Assembly (NCBI GenBank): GCA_943325655.2
Contig: CALPQG020000184.1
Coordinates: 1-5,885 of the forward strand
Source: Bifidobacterium breve
GTDB lineage: Bacteria; Bacteroidota; Bacteroidia; Cytophagales; UBA9547
Length of the DNA: 5,885 nt
Reading direction: 5' to 3'
In this document: positions 1-5,623 of the stretch, piece by piece
Position numbering within the stretch: the first letter of the stretch is position 1
How the letters are laid out: every line of letters starts with the position of its first letter
Translations under genes and position numbers: made by a program
Notes under the pieces: model-generated
Told to the model about the DNA's origin: nothing
The model's database searches: none
The model's input: the letters and a program-made list of their open reading frames with translations, nothing else

Positions 1-307
1 AAGGATCTGTAAAACGGTAGTCTATATTTTTACCACCATACGCTTTAAATTCTTCCAGTTGTTCCCTAATTGCTTTTTGAAGTCTCTTGATATTTCCAGG
101 CAATTCCCCATCTAAAAAAACTTCCACCATCACTTTGTCATCAAGCTTTTGAAGAATCGCTTTTGAAGCAGGCGCCATGGTATAGCGTTTCTCTTCCGTC
201 AGGTCAATTCTAAAGAAATATTTTGAGGCAATGATGTTGAGCAATACCAAAACCACTAGGATAATAAGGTACCGGCTAATACTTTTCCACTTGTTATTTT
301 TTACCAT
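1..307 (-). CDS. gldG: GldG, gliding-motility ABC transporter auxiliary subunit (N-terminal part)
   Basis: This is the first 102 codons of a gene that continues past the left edge, read by translating the minus strand from the ATG at 305-307. The product begins with a short basic stretch (MVKNNKWKS), then one hydrophobic membrane segment at about residues 13-29. The sequence FRIDLTEEKRYTMAPASK follows at residues 32-49. This anchor plus 'DLTEEKRYT' arrangement is the hallmark of the GldG family (GldG-like ABC auxiliary domain). In Flavobacterium johnsoniae GldG works with GldA and GldF in an ABC transporter needed for gliding; its substrate is not established. The family is usually over 500 residues, so most of the protein is missing here. 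The start codon overlaps the gldF stop (ATGGTAA), which supports both the start choice and translational coupling. Family assignment is strong; the exact role in this organism is inferred. Confidence 0.9.
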   Translation of the reverse strand, partial: MVKNNKWKSISRYLIILVVLVLLNIIASKYFFRIDLTEEKRYTMAPASKAILQKLDDKVMVEVFLDGELPGNIKRLQKAIREQLEEFKAYGGKNIDYRFTDP

Positions 308-1029
308 TTTCTGCTTCCTAATACTAATTGGGTGGATATTGTCATTGTGGCTACGATGCTAAAAAAATAAGCCATGTCTCTGGAATCTATGAGTCCTTTA
401 CTGAGTGATTGGTAGTGGTATTCGATGCCAAAGGAATTGATCAAATCAGCCGATTGTCCCCAAAAAGCAAGTGTGCTCAAAGAACTAAATCCAGTGAAGA
501 TGATAAAGCAAAGAAATATGGCAACGATAAACGCAACGATTTGATTTTCAGTAACGGCTGATGCAAATATTCCTATAGCAGTAAATACTGCCGCCAACAT
601 GATTAAACCTATATAAGAGCCAAATACGCCTGCTGAATCTATATTCCCTTTGGGAGAACCCAATTGATATACCGAATAATAATACAGGAGCGTAGGAAGC
701 AGTGCAAATAATACGAGCAATAAACTGGCAAAATATTTACCCAATATGATTTGAAAATCTGTGATGGGTTGGGTAAATAGTAATTCCAGGGTTCCAGCCT
801 TTTTTTCTTCCGCAAAACTTCTCATAGTAATGGCCGGAATTAAAAACAAAAAAACATAAGGCGACATGTTGAACAAAGTAGACATGTCCGCAAATCCATA
901 ATCCAATACATTGGAGTTGGGAAAAACCCACATAAACATTCCTATTCCTACCAAAAATACACTGATCACAATATAGGCGATGAGCGAATTGAGGTAGCTG
1001 TTGAATTCTTTTTTTAAGATGCTGAACAT
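301..1029 (-). CDS. gldF: GldF, gliding-motility ABC transporter permease
   Basis: The 242-residue product is an ABC-2 type permease with about six membrane segments, at roughly residues 15-37, 56-68, 99-120, 137-158, 164-186 and 218-238. Between segments 2 and 3 lies the cytoplasmic motif RSFAEEKKAGTLELLFTQP (70-88), the conserved 'EEK..GTLE.L.T.P' signature of ABC-2 and GldF/NosY-like permeases, probably near the contact with the ATPase. The length fits GldF (about 240 residues). Gene order supports the call: gldG follows with a 7-nt overlap, and the ATPase gldA lies upstream across a 94-nt repeat-rich gap. The start is the ATG at 1027-1029, giving the family's usual 'MFSILKKEFNSYLNS' beginning. 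The sequence just upstream (CTCTAAACAAATATA) has no Shine-Dalgarno, as is usual in Bacteroidota. The protein should sit in the cytoplasmic membrane as the channel subunit paired with GldA. The transported substrate is unknown. Confidence 0.93.
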   Translation of the reverse strand: MFSILKKEFNSYLNSLIAYIVISVFLVGIGMFMWVFPNSNVLDYGFADMSTLFNMSPYVFLFLIPAITMRSFAEEKKAGTLELLFTQPITDFQIILGKYFASLLLVLFALLPTLLYYYSVYQLGSPKGNIDSAGVFGSYIGLIMLAAVFTAIGIFASAVTENQIVAFIVAIFLCFIIFTGFSSLSTLAFWGQSADLINSFGIEYHYQSLSKGLIDSRDMAYFFSIVATMTISTQLVLGSRKW

Positions 1030-1036
1030 TATATTT

Positions 1037-1080
1037 GTTTAGAGTTATCAGTTTAGAGTCTAGAGTTTACGGTTTAGAGT
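1037..1080. repeat. Three direct copies of GTTTAGAGT upstream of gldF
   Basis: Exact 9-nt copies lie at 1037-1045, 1051-1059 and 1072-1080, with a related CTAGAGTTT at 1060-1068. They occupy most of the gldF-proximal half of the gldA-gldF gap, so on the transcribed strand they form an ACTCTAAAC-rich leader immediately before the gldF start. The spacing is irregular (14 and 21 nt between starts), which fits a degenerate simple repeat better than a cooperative operator. Confidence 0.7.
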
Positions 1081-1094
1081 TTTACAGTTTTTTT

Positions 1095-1125
1095 ACTAAA
1101 AACTCAACACTCATCACTCAACACT
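1095..1125 (+). repeat. Inverted repeat copy A flanking gldA (downstream end)
   Basis: The word ACTAAAAACTCAACACT at 1095-1111 recurs exactly on the opposite strand at 2056-2072, on the other side of gldA. Extended to 31 nt (1095-1125 against the complement of 2042-2072) the match is 27 of 31 positions by my alignment. Within this copy ACTCAACACT occurs twice, 14 nt apart (1102-1111 and 1116-1125). The copy runs into the TAG stop codon of gldA (1124-1126). Confidence 0.75.
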
Positions 1126-2035
1126 AAAGCGTTAGTTCTTTAAATACTTTTTCAAGTGAATCTTCTTCTTGTTTCATTTCTAAAATAGAAGCTTGTTGGG
1201 TGGTGGTCAATTGAAAAAGCGAAGGTCTAATGTCAATTTGAGTTCCGGCTTCAATCATGTATTTGTTGTTACCCAAACTTTCTACCTTGGTAACTCCTTC
1301 CAGGTTTTGAATCAATGCTGGATCAAGGTAAGCGCTGAGTTGAAGGCTGATTCTAACCAGTTTTCCCCTGAAGTTTTGTAAATATTTTACATCTTCATTG
1401 GCCACTATTTTACCTCTATTAATAATCACCACTTTATCGCAGATTTGCTCCACTTCCTGCATGATATGCGTGGAGAAAATAACCGTTTTTTCTCTGCCTA
1501 TTTCTTTGATCAGGTTCCTGATTTCTGTCAATTGGTTGGGATCTAATCCCGTAGTAGGTTCATCTAATATCAATACCTCAGGATTGTGAATCAAGGCTTG
1601 GGCTAAACCGACCCTTTGTCTGTATCCTTTAGAAAGTTCGCCAATTTTTTTAGCTTGTTCTTTTACCAAACCACATTGATCAATCATTTGATGGATGCGT
1701 GTGGGGATTTCTCCTTTGTTTAATTGGTGCAATGAAGCAATAAATTCAAGGTATTCACGCACATACATGTCCAAATACAAAGGGTTATGTTCTGGTAAAT
1801 AACCAATCAAACGTCTTACTTCCATCGGATGCGTATTGACATCAAATCCACAAACTTCTATGGTTCCAGCACTTGGAGGTAAATAGCAGGTCGCGATTTT
1901 CATGGTCGTAGATTTTCCTGCGCCATTTGGGCCAAGAAAACCTAGTATACTCCCTTTATTCGCAGAAAATGAAATATTGTCTACCGCGTTTTGGGTACCA
2001 AATGTTTTAACTAATTTTTTTACAACTACCGACAT
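1124..2035 (-). CDS. gldA: GldA, gliding-motility ABC transporter ATP-binding protein
   Basis: The 303-residue protein is a complete ABC ATPase. Walker A is GPNGAGKS (35-42), the signature is LSKGYRQR (134-141, the LSKGY form in place of LSGGQ), Walker B is VLILDEP (154-160), the D-loop is GLDP (163-166) and the switch histidine is H190 in FSTH. The Q-loop position carries Glu (GYLPEHNPLY, 78-87) rather than Gln, a variant I associate with GldA and related exporters rather than a defect. A C-terminal extension of about 90 residues ends in LEKVFKELTL, as in other ABC-2 drug/NatA-like ATPases. It should hydrolyse ATP on the cytoplasmic face to drive the GldF/GldG complex encoded next. The start is the ATG at 2033-2035, matching the family's short N-terminus. 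The TAG stop (1124-1126) lies inside a CTCAACACT-type repeat. GldA is preferred over a generic ABC ATPase because gldF and gldG follow directly. Confidence 0.9.
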   Translation of the reverse strand: MSVVVKKLVKTFGTQNAVDNISFSANKGSILGFLGPNGAGKSTTMKIATCYLPPSAGTIEVCGFDVNTHPMEVRRLIGYLPEHNPLYLDMYVREYLEFIASLHQLNKGEIPTRIHQMIDQCGLVKEQAKKIGELSKGYRQRVGLAQALIHNPEVLILDEPTTGLDPNQLTEIRNLIKEIGREKTVIFSTHIMQEVEQICDKVVIINRGKIVANEDVKYLQNFRGKLVRISLQLSAYLDPALIQNLEGVTKVESLGNNKYMIEAGTQIDIRPSLFQLTTTQQASILEMKQEEDSLEKVFKELTL

Positions 2036-2040
2036 TTCCT

Positions 2041-2105
2041 GAGTGTTGAATTTTTAGTGTTGAGTTTTTAGTATTTGAATACTTAAAACTAAGCATTCAA
2101 CACTC
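2041..2105. repeat. Long imperfect hairpin in the yajQ-gldA gap
   Basis: The outer arms GAGTGTTGAA (2041-2050) and TTCAACACTC (2096-2105) are perfectly complementary over 10 bp. Inside, AGTTTTTAGTATT (2063-2075) and AATACTTAAAACT (2078-2090) pair over 13 bp with one mismatch. The two stems are separated by an asymmetric internal loop of 12 and 5 nt. The structure fills most of the 82-nt gap and would be present in a yajQ-gldA transcript. There is no T-run after it in the direction of transcription, so it does not look like an intrinsic terminator; an mRNA-processing or stability structure, or a degenerate repeat element, is more plausible. Confidence 0.6.
2042..2072 (-). repeat. Inverted repeat copy B flanking gldA (upstream end)
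   Basis: This is the minus-strand partner of the copy at 1095-1125, with the exact 17-nt core at 2056-2072. It lies 6 nt before the gldA start codon. It also overlaps a larger hairpin at 2041-2105, so the same sequence takes part in two inverted relationships. Confidence 0.75.
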
Positions 2106-2117
2106 ATAACTAAAAAA

Positions 2118-2606
2118 TTATTTCATATTCGTAAACTGCAAAGGCGTTTCCAGGTTGGATTGACGCAACAACGCCATTACTCCCTGAAGATCATCTATTT
2201 TTTTGCTGGTGACACGTACCTGGTCATCCATCACTTGGGCTTCCACTTTGATTTTGCTGTCTTTTATCAGCTTAATGATTTTTTTGGCGTCTTCTTTTTC
2301 AATGCCTTCACGCACTTTGATGTCCTTTTTTACCATTGCACCTGAACCATAAGAAGCTTTGCTGAAGTCGAAACATTTTGGATCCAACTTTTGCTTCACG
2401 CTACGACTTATCAATACGTCCTGAATGGCATCAAGGCGCATGTCGTTTTCTGTGGTAAGCTTGAGCACCATGGCTTTTTTATCAAAATCAATCTCCGTTT
2501 TACTGTCCCTGAAATCATAGCGGTTAAGGATTTCTTTTTTAACAACATTAAGTACATTGTCAAGCGATTGGTGGTCAACTTTATTGGTGATATCAAAAGA
2601 AGGCAT
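2118..2606 (-). CDS. yajQ: YajQ family nucleotide-binding protein (UPF0234)
   Basis: The 162-residue product matches YajQ along its whole length: the N-terminal MPSFDI followed by a KKEI..RYDFRDSKTEI block (residues 23-39), the central KLDPKCFDFSKAS stretch (73-85), the VREGIEKEDAKKI segment (98-110) and the C-terminal VRVTSKKIDDLQGVMALLR signature (130-148). Family structures show two ferredoxin-like domains. Members bind nucleotides, and Xanthomonas and Pseudomonas homologues are reported as cyclic di-GMP effectors; whether this one binds that ligand cannot be told from sequence. It is cytoplasmic, with no signal peptide or membrane segment. It is first in a same-strand series with gldA, gldF and gldG, and a candidate promoter lies about 25 nt upstream of its ATG. 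The distance to gldA is 82 nt, filled by an imperfect hairpin, so cotranscription is possible but unproven. Confidence 0.95.
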   Translation of the reverse strand: MPSFDITNKVDHQSLDNVLNVVKKEILNRYDFRDSKTEIDFDKKAMVLKLTTENDMRLDAIQDVLISRSVKQKLDPKCFDFSKASYGSGAMVKKDIKVREGIEKEDAKKIIKLIKDSKIKVEAQVMDDQVRVTSKKIDDLQGVMALLRQSNLETPLQFTNMK

Positions 2607-2631
2607 AGTCGTATAGGTTTATTTCAGTTTG

Positions 2632-2661
2632 CTAAAATAATTAAAAAACATGGGAGTACAA
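2632..2661 (-). promoter_or_regulatory. Candidate Bacteroidota-type promoter for yajQ
   Basis: Read on the minus strand, TTG (2659-2661) is followed after exactly 19 nt by TATTTTAG (2632-2639). The primary sigma factor of Bacteroidota favours a -33 TTG and a -7 TAnnTTTG about 19-21 nt apart, so this matches with a single mismatch in the -7 box. Transcription would start near 2625, giving a short leader of about 20 nt before the yajQ ATG. In so AT-rich a region chance matches are likely, so confidence is modest. The rest of the divergent gap (2607-2796) shows no equally good promoter for the TPR gene; TATTTTG at 2718-2724 and TATAAT at 2709-2714 lack well-spaced upstream boxes. Confidence 0.35.
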
Positions 2662-2796
2662 TAATTAAAGAATTCATTCTTGCGCTACCATACTTAATTA
2701 TGTGGATATATAATACTTATTTTGAAAGATTCATCCCACATATTAAAACCTATAATATTTACAGCCGTAAAAAAGGGATAACATCCTCATGATTAA

Positions 2797-3852
2797 ATGA
2801 AAAATAGTAGCAAATATTCAATCAAATATATTTTAACGCGTTTGGTTATTGTATATTTTATGGTGCTGTCTACAGAGATAAAAGCAAATGTCTTTTCTGA
2901 TTCAACATTTTTTTATCGAGATGGTTTGGCCAAAATTGAAACAAAAGAATATTTAAAAGCCATAGAAGATTTTAGTAAAGCCATTCAAATTGCACCCAAT
3001 TATACAGAAGCGTATTGTCATAGAGGACTTACTTATAGTGTATTGGGGTATTTTGATCAAGCTTATCAAGACTTTTTAAAAGCCAATGCGTTGAATCCTA
3101 AGTCTATTTGTGCAGTTTCTAACCTGGCAATAGAAGAAGAGAAATTAGGCATGTACCACAAATCCATCAAACATTTTACCCAAGCCATTGCCTTAGATTC
3201 CACAGACTTAGATTTTCATACCAGGAGAGGAACGGTGAGTTTTAATATTGGTGATTTTAATGCTGCACTCAATGATTTTGCATTTGTCATTCAAAAATTT
3301 CCATCATTTACAGATGCTCGTCTTCATTATGCGGTTTGTTTGTTCGAATTAAAACAATTCAATGAGTCGCTGGTTCAGGCAGATATTGTCGTCAATGAAG
3401 CACCGAATGATGCCAATGCACTTGTTAAAAGAGGAAAAGTGAAAGCGGCTTTGGGCGATCATTCCAATGCGCTTAAAGATTTTTCTAAAGCGATAGAGTT
3501 GGTGGATGATAATTATGACTATTATATATTAAGGGCAGAAAGTGAATTTGCATTGGGCAACAACCAAAATGCCATTATCGATTGTGATAAAGCGGTTAAT
3601 TTGGATAATTTTATGGCCGAAGCGTATTTGTTAAGGGCTAAAATATATAATCTTATAGGGAAGCCTGTATATTCAATTGAAGATTGTACAAAGGTGCTAG
3701 AAAACATCCCTAACCATAAAGAAGCTTTTTGGAATAGGGCGGAATACCGTATTAAGGTCAAAGATTTTACAGGTGCATGTGCAGATTTGACGGAAACCTT
3801 GAATTTAGGAGAACAAGGTGCGGCAGTTTTAATGAAGAAATATTGCAAATAA
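2797..3852 (+). CDS. Exported protein with nine tandem TPR repeats
   Basis: The 351-residue product starts with a basic N-terminus and a hydrophobic core (about 11-25), ending at a plausible signal peptidase I site after IKA (residue 30). The position before the site is not a lipobox cysteine, so this is predicted to be secreted or periplasmic, not a lipoprotein. The mature part is almost entirely tetratricopeptide repeats. I can lay out nine units in an unbroken 34-residue register: 37-70, 71-104, 105-138, 139-172, 173-206, 207-240, 241-274, 275-308 and 309-342. The first (EDFSKAIQIAPN) and sixth (KDFSKAIEL) are near consensus; the fifth is the most divergent. The last ends in the capping pattern GACADL...LGEQGA...KKYC common in Bacteroidota TPR proteins. 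TPRs form a superhelical scaffold for protein binding; the partner is unknown. The ATG at 2797 is chosen because it gives a full signal peptide; the ATG at 2789 stops after three codons. Confidence 0.88.
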   Translation: MKNSSKYSIKYILTRLVIVYFMVLSTEIKANVFSDSTFFYRDGLAKIETKEYLKAIEDFSKAIQIAPNYTEAYCHRGLTYSVLGYFDQAYQDFLKANALNPKSICAVSNLAIEEEKLGMYHKSIKHFTQAIALDSTDLDFHTRRGTVSFNIGDFNAALNDFAFVIQKFPSFTDARLHYAVCLFELKQFNESLVQADIVVNEAPNDANALVKRGKVKAALGDHSNALKDFSKAIELVDDNYDYYILRAESEFALGNNQNAIIDCDKAVNLDNFMAEAYLLRAKIYNLIGKPVYSIEDCTKVLENIPNHKEAFWNRAEYRIKVKDFTGACADLTETLNLGEQGAAVLMKKYCK

Positions 3853-3880
3853 AAATCTCCGATTTTGAAATTTGAGATTT
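3853..3880. repeat. Small inverted repeat after the TPR gene stop
   Basis: AAATCTC (3853-3859) pairs with GAGATTT (3874-3880) around a 14-nt spacer, beginning right at the TPR gene stop codon. It is AT-rich and weak as a hairpin, with no following T-run, so it is not called a terminator. It may be an intergenic repeat word or a minor 3'-end structure upstream of the strong terminator at 3890-3932. Confidence 0.4.
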
Positions 3881-3889
3881 AAGCCTGAC

Positions 3890-3932
3890 AAAAAAAAGCA
3901 TTCACCCTATGATTTGGATGAATGCTTTTTTT
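3890..3932. terminator. Bidirectional intrinsic terminator
   Basis: A perfect 14-bp inverted repeat, A7-GCATTCA (3891-3904) and TGAATGC-T7 (3919-3932), encloses a 14-nt loop; two more G-C pairs are possible inside with one bulged A. The A-tract on one side and T-tract on the other give a U-run after the GC-containing stem on either strand. It lies 37 nt after the TPR gene stop and 47 nt after the aminotransferase stop, exactly where two convergent transcripts need to end. Confidence 0.85.
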
Positions 3933-3979
3933 ATGCAATGCTGATATATTTCAATTTAACTTTTTAAAGCTCACAAAAC

Positions 3980-5281
3980 TTAAGAAGCCAAATATTCAAC
4001 CACTGCATCTCTGATGTCGGTAAATATTTTGCGTAAATTGTCTTCGTTTTCTTCCAATAGCGTTACCCTAAATCCTTGTAATTCACAACAAAATGAGGAA
4101 ATTGGAACCACACAAATTCCTTTGGAAGCCAATAAGTAATACACAAATCTTTTGTCCAGTTCCATGGCTTCCTCTACCCATTTTTCAACCAGTGTGCTCA
4201 CTTCAGGGTTAGATACTTTAAGTTTTTGAGTAGGTTTCAAGGTACCTTCTCTGAAAATGATGGTGTTGTAAAAGGCACCATAAGTTTCGTTAAAAGTAAG
4301 TTGAGGCACTGTGCTTAATATTTCAGCTACAATTTTACTCCTTCGGCCAATGATTTGGTTTTGTTCTTCACGGTAAGGTAAATAACGCGGATCTGACATG
4401 ATTTCCGGAATTGCCAATTGAGGCAATTTGGTAGAGCAAACCTCAATCATTTTGGCATTGTCCAAGGCAGAACAAAAACGAGCGAATTCATTGTCTTTGT
4501 CTTTGTTGTAATATTCCATCCAGCCACAACGAGATCCTGGCCAAGGGAATTCTTTAGAAATTCCTTTCATCGCAATGCCAGGAATATCTTCAATTACTTC
4601 CGCCAAAGCAAATGCCCTTGCACCATTATAGGTAATGTTTAAATATATCTCATCGCTGATTAAGAACAGTTTAAATTCTCTGGCAATGGCTACGATTTTT
4701 TTGAGTGTTTCGTAAGGATACACCATTCCTGTTGGGTTGTCAGGATTAATGATGAGTATGCCAACGATGTTCGGATTGTACTTGATTTTATTGTACAAAT
4801 CATCCAAATCAGGATACCAATGGTTGTTTGGATCCAATTTGTAAGTCAATGGTTCGTGGTTGGCGTGTGCCGCTTCAGCCGAAGAATGGGTTGAATATGC
4901 TGGCGCTGGACCTATAATTCTGGAGGTTGGTTCAATGTATTGGTATAGTTTGGCGATGGCATCACCCAAACCGTTAAAAAACAAGATGTCATCTTCCGTG
5001 ATTTGAGCGCCATTTCTTTGGTTATTCAAATTGGCCAAAAACTTACGGGTATGCAAAACACCTTTTGATGGGCAATAACTGAATGTTTCGTTGTCGTCAA
5101 ATAATTTGGCGATTTTCTCTTTCATCCAGGCGGGCATATTGAATTTTTTTTGAATAGGATCACCTATGTTTTCCCAAACAATTGTTTGTCCCAAAGCCTG
5201 AATTTTTTCCGCTTTTTTAACAATTTCCCTGATTTCGTAGCTAAGTTCCTTAGCACCTTCACTTAAGAGTTTCTGCCTCAT
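3980..5281 (-). CDS. PLP-dependent aminotransferase, class I/II (fold type I), AlaA-like
   Basis: The 433-residue product has the full set of fold-type I aminotransferase motifs: NPDNPTG (179-185), SDEIY (209-213) with the Asp that contacts the pyridine nitrogen and the Tyr that contacts the cofactor, the cofactor lysine in ISKEFPWPGSRCGW (K243, with R251 expected to bind phosphate), and GFRVTLLE near the C-terminus (R405) for the substrate carboxylate. It should transfer an amino group between an amino acid and a 2-oxo acid in the cytoplasm. The motifs resemble the aspartate/alanine/aromatic group and E. coli AlaA, but substrate choice cannot be read from sequence. The length is somewhat above the usual 390-410 residues, partly from a longer segment at about 345-375. 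The start is the ATG at 5279-5281, with no Shine-Dalgarno. The gene stands alone, bounded by a bidirectional terminator downstream and an AT-rich gap upstream, so it is probably monocistronic. Confidence 0.93.
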   Translation of the reverse strand: MRQKLLSEGAKELSYEIREIVKKAEKIQALGQTIVWENIGDPIQKKFNMPAWMKEKIAKLFDDNETFSYCPSKGVLHTRKFLANLNNQRNGAQITEDDILFFNGLGDAIAKLYQYIEPTSRIIGPAPAYSTHSSAEAAHANHEPLTYKLDPNNHWYPDLDDLYNKIKYNPNIVGILIINPDNPTGMVYPYETLKKIVAIAREFKLFLISDEIYLNITYNGARAFALAEVIEDIPGIAMKGISKEFPWPGSRCGWMEYYNKDKDNEFARFCSALDNAKMIEVCSTKLPQLAIPEIMSDPRYLPYREEQNQIIGRRSKIVAEILSTVPQLTFNETYGAFYNTIIFREGTLKPTQKLKVSNPEVSTLVEKWVEEAMELDKRFVYYLLASKGICVVPISSFCCELQGFRVTLLEENEDNLRKIFTDIRDAVVEYLAS

Positions 5282-5623
5282 CGATTGGCTGAATTTAAAA
5301 TGTGCACAAATTACAATAGCGTAAATTTAGGAAAAATGATTAATTATTGGTTGGAATTTTGGAATATTAAAGCTGTTAATATAAATTATGGTTTTGAATG
5401 GACGTTTTGCAGCAAATCCTGTAGTAAAATTTGCATGTTTATTATTTTTACGACACTGCCTAAGTTTTTTTACTTGTGGTGTAAAAATCAAAACTATCTA
5501 GTGACATTCACAATGTTTTGTAAAAATGATTAAGTGCTGTTTGTGCGCTTGGTCGGGTAAACCCATTAGGGTATTTAGTAAGGTTTTAAAATTCAACTTT
5601 CTTATTTCAAGTATAAGCATGAA
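5282..5623. other. AT-rich gap without a convincing gene
   Basis: These 342 nt separate the start of the aminotransferase gene from the end of the YkgJ-like gene. The part nearest the aminotransferase is visibly poorer in G and C than the genes beside it. Open frames on the plus strand are short, rich in Cys, Phe and Asn, and have no recognisable motif. Small inverted words are present (GCAAAT 5412-5417 with ATTTGC 5429-5434; GGGTAAACCC 5555-5564), but neither has a T-run to make a terminator. TAAATTTA at 5322-5329 resembles a -7 box for the aminotransferase on the minus strand but lacks a well-placed TTG. The gap probably carries the aminotransferase promoter and leader and the 3' end of the YkgJ-like transcript. 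Confidence 0.5.

Noticed and set aside
1853..1911. Defective Q-loop in GldA (Glu instead of Gln)
   Set aside because: All other ATPase motifs are intact and the GYLPE form is, to my knowledge, found in related exporters, so it is a family variant, not a sign of inactivation.
1095..2072. gldA with flanking inverted repeats as a transposon
   Set aside because: There is no transposase, no target-site duplication that I can see, and the gene is the expected partner of gldF and gldG. The repeats are low-complexity words of an intergenic type.
2041..2105. Intrinsic terminator between yajQ and gldA
   Set aside because: The stems are AT-rich and no T-run follows in the direction of transcription.
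2391..2792. 133-codon plus-strand open frame reaching into the divergent gap
   Set aside because: Most of it is antisense to yajQ, whose protein motifs are unambiguous, and it has no recognisable domain.
3522..3848. 108-codon minus-strand open frame
   Set aside because: It is antisense to the last three TPR repeats and mirrors their codon pattern; no motif.
5285..5533. 82-codon plus-strand open frame in the AT-rich gap
   Set aside because: It would start at TTG only 4 nt from the divergent aminotransferase start, its composition is Cys/Phe/Asn-rich as random AT-rich DNA gives, and it has no motif, signal peptide or promoter.
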